A stretch of DNA of 64,000 bases from Sipunculus nudus. Taxonomy: Eukaryota; Annelida; Sipuncula; Golfingiida; Sipunculidae. The position numbers and the translations under genes were made by a program. Positions 23,135 to 34,700 of the stretch are shown piece after piece. The notes beneath the pieces are model-generated. The model did not search any database. It was not told the origin of the DNA and saw only the letters and a program-made list of their open reading frames with translations. The stretch lies in the NCBI GenBank assembly GCA_026874595.1, contig CM049308.1, positions 74,060,624 through 74,124,623 of the forward strand. Direction: 5' to 3'. Each line of letters begins with the position of its first letter. Position 1 is the first letter of the stretch.

Positions 23135-23227
23135 ATGTTGCAGACGCTCAGGTTGGTCAGATCAATCATTTACCTGGTGATCGTCATACTCGCCTTCCTA
23201 ATAACCATACCTGTCGCCGTCACCAGG
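23135..23227 (+). CDS. TMEM179: TMEM179 coding exon 1 (start and TM1)
   Basis: MLQTLRLVRSIIYLVIVILA opens the protein, followed by a hydrophobic stretch to TR. The donor is AGG|gtacgt. The preceding ctacag and GTTAAGTACGAGTTCACG look like the end of a 5'-UTR exon segment starting at 23,117. Confidence 0.88.
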
Positions 23228-26200
23228 GTACGTCTTATCATATACTGTAGATTCAGAAATATTAGTTGGGATTTTATTTTCGTGGTTTTCGTGGATCAAG
23301 ATAATCAACGAAGATACAAAAAAATATTTATTACTATTTTATGATTGTTTTTGATCCATTTATTAAATGCACTGAATTGCTTTTCGTAAATTACGATGAA
23401 AATACGGGATTTATAAATACACGTATTCTTTTGTCAATTAAATTATTTCCCCTAAATTAATATCGTACAACATGGCCCCCCTGATATCTTTACAATAAAA
23501 CAATATCAAAGTATAATTTAAACTGAAAACGTATCCCCACATTTCATCTTATCAACATTTCGGGTGAAAAATTCTAAAACAATACCACATTTCTGTCGCG
23601 CAAAGCGTTAGTTCTGACACGCCAGGAACGGTACACAAGTTCCAATGTTCGTAACCACAGCTACCGAGGCACGGCTTTTTTGGAACCGGCCTTTTCAACC
23701 TTCTTTCAATAGAGATTAAACGAAAACCACGCTACCTATTTGCCTAAAAGACAAGGGCCGTGTGAACTCTTTTGCATTACCGCGGGACGCGAAAGAGCAT
23801 TTATTCCGAATATTGCGACAACAGTTGCGTGCATAACAGTGAGCCATTAATAATACATGCAGGCGGTACTTGCGAATACTGCCGATAGTTGTACATATAT
23901 GTTAGCGTAAGTAAGCGCCAGAGAATACTATTGGGCAAATAATTTCTTTATAATCTCCAAATATAGCTGACATGATGAATGACGAACGAACCGTGTCTCG
24001 TCTCACCGCCCTGTCAGGTATTTATAGGCGCCACATGTGCCTACCGCCTAAATTAAAAAAAAATAAGTTAAAAACTTTCATTTGGACGGTCCCGTTTCAT
24101 TTTTTCTCCGGTCAAGTGATTGTTTACGTTTTTCTGTGAACGTGGTGTGATCGGGTGTTATAACTGAAAGCCGATGTATCGGTTGTTACAACTAACAGCC
24201 GATGTATCGCCCGGCACGTGCCGGTAACGGCTGATTAGTTCTTTGTAAGACTCGGGTCGGGCGGAGCATGTTTGTTCAACACTGACCCGACTGACCGCAG
24301 TATACAGGCGCACCGTGTGATAAGCTTCAAAGCCGAATCACCTGTGTACATCGGACTCGTCTTCCTTGCGCACATGGAGGTATTAATAAACATAATTTCC
24401 TAAAGTATTCTTTGTCTTTCCACGAATTCAAATACCCCACGATATGCGTTTTGTACAAAAACCACGAAATTTTAAGCCCACGATATTATCTGAATCTACA
24501 GTATTTATTACCTGAAAAGCTGTACGCTATTTACATAGTGACACTACTTAACAAAGTACTTAAATGCAAATACAGTGGGAAATTTTATTGAAACATTGTT
24601 TTAGCGGGTTACACCTTGCTCTACTACCAGTATGGTTCACCTTTTAACAGATAGCATTATAAATGAATTGGTGAACTTGACTACTTGACTGACTAAATGA
24701 ATAAATCAACGCATTTTTAATTGCCCGTGCACTGGTTGAGCTATATAGGTATGATTGTTGATTGGCATCAGAGACTGTGACGTGGGGTTGCAGGTCTGTC
24801 AGCTGAACTACTGCCCATGCATCAATCATGCGATAATTACTGCAAGACAGCAGCCTGCCGACCTTATTGAATGAGTTTATCTATTATAGTGTCATGTACA
24901 ATAATACAAGAGGAAATACAAGAAAGGTCTGCAGGGGCGGATCCAGGATTAAGGAAAAGGGGGGGGGGGGGGTCCAACCCAGGAGGATTCATGAAAACCC
25001 CAAAAAAAGGCCCCCAGGTCTTGAAAGGGGGGGGGGGTCCAGGCCAAAAATTTTGTCTGAAACCCTTAAAAAACGTTGTTTCTGATGAAAAAGGGGGGTC
25101 CGGACCCCCTGGATCCCCCCTCCTGGGTCCGCTTCTGGTCTGCTTATAGTACCCAACCCTCGCAGGGGTTTATATGACACTCAGTACTCTAGTCGATAAT
25201 GGTCGTACAGGCGTACAGTTCTTTCTTAACCCCCATGCCTCGGCTACAAAGTCACTGATCTCTTTAACACAGTTTTGAAGCAGGTATATAAATTGACTTT
25301 TAGGAGATAATTCTAACAACTCAGTTTCACTGTTATGAATAGATTTGTAAAGTTACTCTCTTATTTCCTTATAATTTGGACATGGGCATATGAAATGGAT
25401 TTCATCTTCAACTGAATTGTCCTCACTCATGGTGCATATTCTTTCCTCGGGTTTTAATTTCGTAAATATACCTGTGATTGCGTCTCGAATATTTTCAAAC
25501 CTCCTGACTTCAATTTCTAACAGTAAGATTCCACTTCTAAGCTGTGCCATTAAGGATCTCTTTTCTCGTGTTAAATAATGAATGACATAAGGTTTGTTAG
25601 AGAATAAAGAGTTTAGTTATGCGTATGTTCTTAATTTTTGGCTTTAATTTAATTTCTTCTGGCCACTAAGATTCATTGAATTCTCGTAATCTTTTGCCAA
25701 CATTTTCAATAGAGCATACTAACCCCTGAGCAATAATATGCAACACATTCGCTATATCTAAAATTTATTTTACTTTAGCAGACCAGTTGTTATATCTTAA
25801 CTCCCGATCCCATATCTTAACTCCCGATCCCAGTTGAAAATTTGTTTTACAAGCCTTCCTTCGTCCATTAATATGAACTTATTCCAAAAGTTCAGTTTAT
25901 TGATCTGGCGCCTTTCTAAACTGGGGATCCAACCCATATCCCCAGTTAAACCTAGAAAGAAGCATAATTTATGAACTCCAAGAAATACCATATATAGCTT
26001 TGTTCTGATTTTTTTTAACGGTCGGGGATTTACAGTTACTACATACCTCACAAGCATAATCATAAAATCCAGATTAACGTATATCTTCTCATAGAATATT
26101 AGTCCAATGTAATTCCTAAAAAAATCTGGTGTAATCCAAAAGTTCTGGCAATAGTCCCAAAGGCAAACTTAAGACTATATAAAATCCGTTACAAATTTCG

Positions 26201-28670
26201 AAGAATATCTTTTAGTGCTGCAATTATCGGAAAGGTCCACAAACTGACTCACACTCTTCCGTGTAAGCTGGAATATTATTTCTCTCTCTCCTCCCTGGGC
26301 TCTAAACACAGCCCCTAATTTATAGCTTCTCATCCTAAAGCCATGAAACTTCTATTTCAACAAAACAATCCAGAGAACACAACAATACATAATACACACG
26401 CGCCCAAAGAACAATACAAGACATGCGCTCATAGAGCGCGAACAACCCAGAAAATTCCAGATTAGCACGAGCGCTGTGTCTTTACACGCCTGGGTTCACC
26501 CAGTACGGATCAACCGAGCGCTGTGTCTCTACACGCCATAGCAATTGACGCCCAGGGCTTGAGCCTAACACGAAACATAATGTCAACAGCGCACAATAAA
26601 AGAGATACATTCCTCCTCAAGAAATTGAAAACAAAAATGTAAATGTTAAAAAATATCTATGCAGAAATTTCAATGTATTAAGTATTTTAATATATTGTCA
26701 TTGTCTCTGCAAAGCGGCAGGGATATCTTTTATCTTTTGCATCAATTATTTTCTTTAACAGCTCTTGTTCCCTATGAGACCTACAGAAGTCATTTAATAA
26801 ATAGAAATTTTGACTCAGAGAGTGCAGATCTTCATCAAGGCAGCTCATTACCCTAATATGCCATTGTCGATTGCTGAATTGATCCTTAAAGATGGTGAAG
26901 AGTCATATGAAACCATATGTGCTGCTAACTGGCGTGAGATCAGTAAACAAATCAGCTCATTTCAAAGTTTAGGGGTGATCCGGATCACCATCTGGGTCCA
27001 GGGATTTTGGTGAAGAAAATGCTGCATTTCTGACAATGCCATATGAGGGTGATGAGCTGCCTTGTTTAAATTGTTGCCACTAGATGGTGCTCATGGACAG
27101 TCTCCTATAAAGTTGAGTGATTGCCCTGCTGTGTTTATCACACATTTCTGACAATGCCATATGGGACTAATGAGCTTCATTGTTTTATTTGTTGCCACTA
27201 GATGGTGCTCATGGACAGTATCCTATAAAGTTGAGTGATTGCCCTGCTGTGTTTATCACACATTTCTGACAATGCCATATGAGGGTAATGAGCTGCCTTG
27301 TTTAAATTGTTGCCACTAGATGGTGCTCAGTGTCAGTATCCTATGACGTTAAGTGATTGTCCTGCTTTGTTTATCACACATTACTGACAAAGCCGTATTG
27401 GGGCAATGAGCTGCCTCGGCGGAGGTCTGCACTCTCTGAGTGCAAATTTCTAGTTACCTTGTTAAATTCATTTCAAACATATTAACGGCACAACTTTCAA
27501 CAACCTCGTTTTCCTGGATATACACCATCTATAATTTGTTTTAATGAATGCGCAGACATGATTCCGCAATTTATTTTGTTCCCAGAACCGGTTCCAGGGA
27601 GGATGTTTGCTTTACGGAGAGGTAAAGCGGGAAGACACTCAACTCAAGATATTTTACGGTAGTCAACACAACTGCCTGTTCGTCATGTTTGTCCACGTAG
27701 CGGCCTCCATGGTTTTAGGATTAATTCTGTGTGTCCTGTTTTTCCTGTCATTCTTGAGGGGCAGCAGATTCAAGTAAGTTCACAACCAAGCAACGAAACT
27801 TCTGCTTCATCTGTTTAATGATATCAGTGTCACATATTGTTCAGTATGATAAAAAATGTTTAGTTTTTGGAATGAAAAAGGTGATGTTATTATGAATAAT
27901 TGTTTCACCATAAACCATCAGTTTTTACGTCCGTCTGTGACAGGGCGTTTTATGGTATACCTACGCTCCGTCCGTACGTCGGTTGTATTTCCGTTAACTT
28001 TTGATGTGGTCAGAGGTCAGCACACTACTTACCAAATTATGTCTTTCAATCTCCGAGGCTTTTTTAGTATATAGGGACCAAAAGCACCCGTCACAATGTG
28101 TGTGTGTGGGGGGGGGGGGGGGTGCGGGGTGGGATAGGGTTCGATTACTTCTCAAACATTTCGTAGCGTCCCGCTTCCACAAGTACCCCTCAAAAGAGTC
28201 TCTTTTAAGGATACCAGTGAAAGCGGGATACCACAAAATGATTGAAAGTAATATTTTGGCGGTTTTGAGAGGATAACGGCATATTCTGGATTTCAGCCAC
28301 AAAAAGTAAGAAAACAGTTTGATTAACGATAAGATACGCTGAAGCGACAGTAGGGGGAGGGGTCCTCCAGTGCTTATGATTTCGAACCCCCCCCCCCCTC
28401 CAATAAAAAAGAAGAAATTGTGACAAGTGCCTGTGATAGGGACTGGGTGTATTTTAAGAGATTACAGGGGTGACTCCAAATGTTCAGGACATAAATGCCG
28501 AAATAAACAGATGACAGAACCCCAGAAAATAACCGATTTTAATGTGCATAATATATGTCATTTTGTTTTGAAATTTTATACAGTGAGAGTCAAATTATTT
28601 TAGTGTCCAAATAACAACATATGAATAATGTGGCTATTGTGCTTGAACTATTCGCTTATTTTGTGTTACT

Positions 28671-28725
<55 letters not shown>

Positions 28726-31700
28726 TACACATATATTTGTATATATGTAAAAATACCTATGCGAAAATATATGTACAGATCATTTTCTATTCAACTGCCA
28801 ATAATACTGACGATTAGAATTTTATCTTCATTTTCATGGGATGCGACATTGACACAAAATTCTTGTAAGTGGATTTGCATGTTTACCTTTAGTCACAAGT
28901 ATATGCTTAATTAAGTTATAAGCATGTTTGATATCCACCCACAAATACAGACAGTTGTTCAGGTGTTGGTGTCAGCGTTTAGGAACAGTCTGGTTATTTA
29001 TCTTTGCGTTTTGCAGGTTGTTTCAGGACTTCATGTTTCAGCTGGTACTCGTGATTGTACACAGAGTTTATTTGCAGATTGTTTCAGGACTTCATGTTGC
29101 AGCTTGAACTCGTGATTGTACACAGAGTTTATTTGCAGGTTGTTTCAGAACTTTATGTTTCAGCTGGTACTCGTGATTGTATACAACTAATTTATTTGCA
29201 GATTGTTTCAGAACTTCATGTTTCAGCTGGTACTCGTGATTGTACACAGTTTATTTGCAAATTGTTTCAGAACTTTATGTTTCAGCTGGTACTCGTGATT
29301 GTACACAACTAGTTTATTTGCAAATTGTTTCAGAACTTTATGTTTCAGCTGGTACTCGTGATTGTACACTGTTTATTTGCAAATTGTTTCAGAACTTTAT
29401 GTTTCAGCTGGTACTCGTGATTGTACACAACTAGTTTATTTGCAGATTGTTTCAGAACTTCATGTTTCAGCTGGTACTCGTGATTGTACACAGTTTATTT
29501 GCAAATTGTTTCAGAACTTTATGTTTCAGCTGGTACTCGTGATTGTACACAGTTTATTTGCAAATTGTTTCAGAACTTTATGTTTCCGCTGGTACTCGTG
29601 ATTGTACACAACTAGTTTATTTGCAGATTGTTTCAGAACTTCATGTTTCAGCTGGTACTCGTGATTGTACACAGTTTATTTGCAAATTGTTTCAGAACTT
29701 TATGTTTCAGCTGGTACTCGTGATTGTACACAGAGTTTATTTGCAGGTTGTTTCAGGACTTCACGTTTCAGCTGGCACTCGTGATTGTACACATATTTTG
29801 CGCCCTCGTCACTCTCATTGCTGCCTGCATTCTTAGTGTTGGATTTGGAAAATTATGCTCATCAGCGTCACAAGCTGGCCTTAAAAGGTATGTGCCATTT
29901 CCTCAAACGAATTCTTAAAATTTAGAATCTTTAGACGTCTTTGAGACATCTTTCATATGCTATATACACAAATGAAATCTTCAATCCGAGACTGCAGGAT
30001 TTGGTGTGCTACTTTAGAAAATGGAGTGGAGCGGTAAGCGATTATGCATAGACGGCTGACGGAAAGAAATACTAAAATATATACTCAAATATCTACTAAA
30101 CTTAAAATACATAATCAAGAAAAACTTACACTAATCCTAATACTAAAAAGAAGGGCGTCACTGCCTTTTGTAGATTGTAACATCATGTTTGCCAGGACCT
30201 CGTATTTCATTTATTATTTGATTTATTCTATATTCATATACAATCCTGTCAAACAAAAATCTTAATATGTTATGCTGTATTTCAAACTAACTGTCGGTCA
30301 TATATCTGAAGTGTGAGAGGGAAAATTCTATGCAATATCCATTCCAAGATGGTGTCTTCAAAAGGTTTTTCTTTGAATGTTAAATGTGCATACTTTTGTC
30401 TAACATCTGGATGAGAAAGGAAATTATGTACACAGGCGATCCAGAATAAAATTTAACTCCTCATTTTAAAAAGGCATTGTATAGATACTTCTATCAGGCC
30501 ATTTCTTCTCGCCAATGGATATTATATAGCATCAGTCTTTTAACAGATATTTTTTCTCAATACTTGGGGCATTAAAATGGAATCGCTCGCGTGGATGGAG
30601 TCATGGATGGAGTGGATGAACAAATTGCCTGTGAAATGCTCAATGGTGGTGACATCTGTTGGCAGTTTCAAAAACTGTCATTTATAACAAAATTGAGCCC
30701 GGGTTTGACTTATTTATACTGCAAGAATCTTTCTTATCCGGTTTCGGCAACAAGTGCACGTCACATGACACTAAAGAGAGGGTGAAACTAGGTAGTCTGA
30801 TTGGTAACTTGTAACATACCCGATAAGATATTTATAACGAAAGGGATACTAAATATTCTTGCTTTAGGAAAGCTTCGACCAATTTCTGATAGATGGCGCT
30901 GCATATCACCAGAGGACTGACATTGTTATTGTATGGCATGCTCAAGTAGGGAGTGATTGTTTTGAAAATTTAGTGTACATTTATATGGAGTATCATGTTA
31001 TGATATTAGCGTGAGAACTTTGGTTAGAGAGCACACGTGTCTCGTTTGATGTTAATTTCAGCACATATTAATTTCGTGTGAGCCGTCTCTGTTTGGCGGT
31101 CTCTACATTAACGACTGTTTGTTGTAGACTTCAAAGGATGAGCACCTGTTTAGTTTGGTTTTCTTAGCGTTTCGCCTATGGAGGCGTGTCCATATTAACG
31201 TTCATGTAGTTGGCAGTCGGCATAATAGGGAGTGGGAATTAGCCAGAAGATGGTCAGGACCTGTGGCATAAGCAAGCATACTAGTATATAAGACGTGATT
31301 AAGAAGTAATTCGCTACAATTGCCCGATCAGCGCGCCAGTTCGGTATTGCCTGACGATATCTGCAGTCAAGGGGCAGGTCTGTGTGCATTAGAGTTTAGA
31401 CAGCTCAGAGATGATGCTTATAAGCGTAGATAGTCGGTGTCTTAAGAAGGCTACGGTGATAACTCCGTAACTGACTTCAGAGCGAGTATTGCATCTTGTC
31501 AAAAGACTGGTAATCTAGCGATTTATAGCTGTTGTGAGCGCTTCCAGGAACAGACCAAGGACTTTTTTATTTACACGCGTAACTGTAGAGGTACTATATA
31601 TCGCTGTGTGGAAGCATACTAGTATTCGGTTACTTAGAGCTGGATGATTCCAGGAAACATCAGCTGTGAAATACATTGCTTTTAAGTCCGGATAGAATAG

Positions 31701-34700
31701 TATGTGGGCTTATTACTAAGTGCTGTTTGAACTGTGTCTCCAAAGGCAAACCAGTACTCCAGCGAGGGACTGTTGGTGGTCGGAGCCCCGTGTTCTGATG
31801 GTGAACTGATGGTACTGTGCACAAAGCTCGAGCAGGCAGTGAGCCGAGCAGTGGAATATTCCGATGGTCATGTGATCAGGAGAGGTGTTAACAAGTAAAC
31901 TACTCAGCGTAGTGTGGTTAACGGACCTAGTGATTTTTCCGCGTTAATAATGGGCCCCTTGTGATCTTCAGTGCTTGTATATATGGAACGCCTCCCCAGA
32001 GAATTGTAAATGTCTCTTTCTTTAATAAATTGATTTGTTTTGTTAACTCATGTCTTATTCATCTTTGGAGTGTGCGCATGTATGAGTTATAGCCAGTTGG
32101 GTTGACAGTTTAAAGAACCTGGTCGTCCACATTTTTAATGGTATGCCACTGCAATGGACCCTTCGCAAAATAATGGCAAATTTCTCAGGATTAATAGGAT
32201 AATATGGAACCCCCCCCCCCCCCGAGACTCCTGATGTTTTTCGTCGACACTTAAGGAGCAAAACGGCTTTTTTGCTAGGGGTTACTGCAGTTTCATGAAA
32301 ACGCTTGATTGCCACCACTATCAATTATAATAAAGATATCGGCTTTTGTTCAGGGTTTCTCTAAAAGATTTTTGTGTACGTATGTTGTAGCTGTCAGTCA
32401 CTGGAACGAGTGAACTGGTTGGGAGACATCGACGGTTCTAGTTTACACATGTGTTTTTCCATGGCACTTGTAAGTACTTCTGTTCTGTCTCTACTTTTTC
32501 ACTATCCACTTATAGTGTAGACTCATAAATATATTTTTTTAACCTACTGAATAACTGTAAACAAAACACCACCAATCCAAAAATGACAAAACCTCTGTGC
32601 GGATCTAACTTGAATGGATGTAGGGCAATCATCATTGATACCATTCTTATGTGTGTTTTATTATAAAGTTACCAGTGAACATTATTTACAGGGTATAAGT
32701 GTCCAGTAAAAGGTAGGGAAATATAAATCAAGTATACTGAAAACCATTTTAGCAAATATTAAACTAATAGGGGTCCTCGAATGGTCCATGAATACGCATT
32801 TATTGTATAATTTTCAGAGTTATTAGATCCCACTTCTTTAACAAGTGGTTTCGCTTACCTGCTAAATATGTGTCTTAATTAATAAAATTAATAAGACATC
32901 GACCATCTTTCATTCAAGACCATTTTATGAGTTGTTAATCAAATATTTAAAATATGATGTTACATTGAATATCGACTGTAGTCATTAAATTAAACACAGC
33001 AAATTTTGAATGCAAGCTCCTCCTAGCTAATTGTGTTTTTGTAGGGACAAGTCTTAAAGGGGCCCAATCACCTATCTGATCATGATAAACTAACGATAAT
33101 AATAGGCCAGAAAATGGATTTGTTTATATCAACGTGTTTGTAATATATGGGGGCCCGTCAAAATAATCAAAACAAATTCATGAAGGGCATCTGGCAGCAA
33201 GTCAGATAAGCCAGAGCTTAAAATGTTACCTCTACCTTCACATATATGCACCAACCACCTAAGGTTAAATGTTTTTCCCGTTTGTCAACATTGCTGTGTT
33301 TACATAATGCTGTTAATACACAAGTTCATACATCCTTCACAAAGGCTTTATAAGAACTTTTTATACACAAAATTACCCTTAGACCATCAATATATACTCA
33401 GAAGAAGCCAGAAATTACGTAAATCCTTTTTACAAATGGCAGGTGAATTGGCACCTTTAAATATTTGCAAATTATTGCGTCAAGGGACATTTCTGAACAG
33501 AGGTTAATTCCTAATGTATAATTTGTGACACTTAGTTATTCTTGCATATAATAGTTCAGCTTGAATAAGATAGGCGGCGCGGCATGTACTGCATGGTTCA
33601 TTCGGAACACCTCGGCCGAATCCGTTGGCTTCTAGCCTCGGATGTACATAGGGGGCCGCCATGGAAAGTATTCCGGCAAGGTCAAGGTTATGGCCGGTCA
33701 ACCCTACATGTGTTGTGCGCTTTGCAAGAGCAAACAATGTTTTTGTTGTGCATAGATACTGCTATTCCTCGCATATTCTATCTGTTAAGCTATAAGACAA
33801 CACTGATCCAAGAAACATAGAGGGAATCCCAAGTATTGTGATCTGAACCGCTCGAGGATACTGTTCACGCCAGGAAGTCAATCCAGAGTGGGCGATGTAT
33901 AAGCATTTGTTATAAACTCAATTTTCTAGTTAAATTACTGTCGGACCCAGGTAATATTTGATGTTTACAACACATCAAGCCAATATAATACACATTATTA
34001 TGGCAAATCAGTCTTTATGTGGAAACTCTGATCTTTTGTTAAACATGTCAGTAAAACTGGCAACTCGTTGAATTTCCTTCATACTTCTAAAAAATTTGTG
34101 GGGTATCATTGGGCCATACATATATCCGAGGCTAGAAGCCAACGGATTCGGCCGAGGAGTTCCGAATGCTGCATGGTTCACTCGGAACATCTGGCCTCAT
34201 CTCGCGGGACCCTCGAGAATACGAATTCGGCCGAGGATTTCTCGGTGCTGTATGGTTGTGCACACTGGTTAGCGGGGGTATAACTGTAGTCGTGACAACC
34301 GTCTGGAGGAATAATCTGATAATAAGCAGCTTATATATATATATGAAGCACACTTTCCCAATTTAACAATGTAATACAAAAATACAGGGTCACACCCAAC
34401 CAGAAAATCCAACATAATAATGGATAAATTATCAATATTAATGAAATTGCCAAATCCTTGAAACCTGGTATTATTAAATTTACACTAGGAATATTCCTTA
34501 TATTTTGATGTGGGTCAAAATCGTAGCCTTACGTTTCGTCCGCCAGTCTGAAATCTACTACATAGGCCGTCAGCTGTAACGGCTGTGGCGTCCAGTGGGG
34601 TACAGACACCATTCAGTCTATTGTATGGGCCATTGCAGGTGCGAAAGAACTCCATTTCAATTAAAGTCAGTTAACACTGAATATATAATTAACTTTATAC

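Noticed and set aside
29017-29746. Possible CRISPR-like array
   Set aside because: Units are directly adjacent with no unique spacers and derive from the neighbouring exon in a eukaryotic gene.
29055-29836. Several overlapping plus-strand ORFs with VYLQIVSELYVSAGTRDCTQ-like repeats
   Set aside because: They are out-of-frame readings of the tandem exon-3 array; only the last frame at 29,747-29,887 fits TMEM179.
31000-32050. Solo LTR in TMEM179 intron 3
   Set aside because: An AATAAA-containing end looks LTR-like, but I could find neither matching ends, target duplications, nor a second copy in the window.
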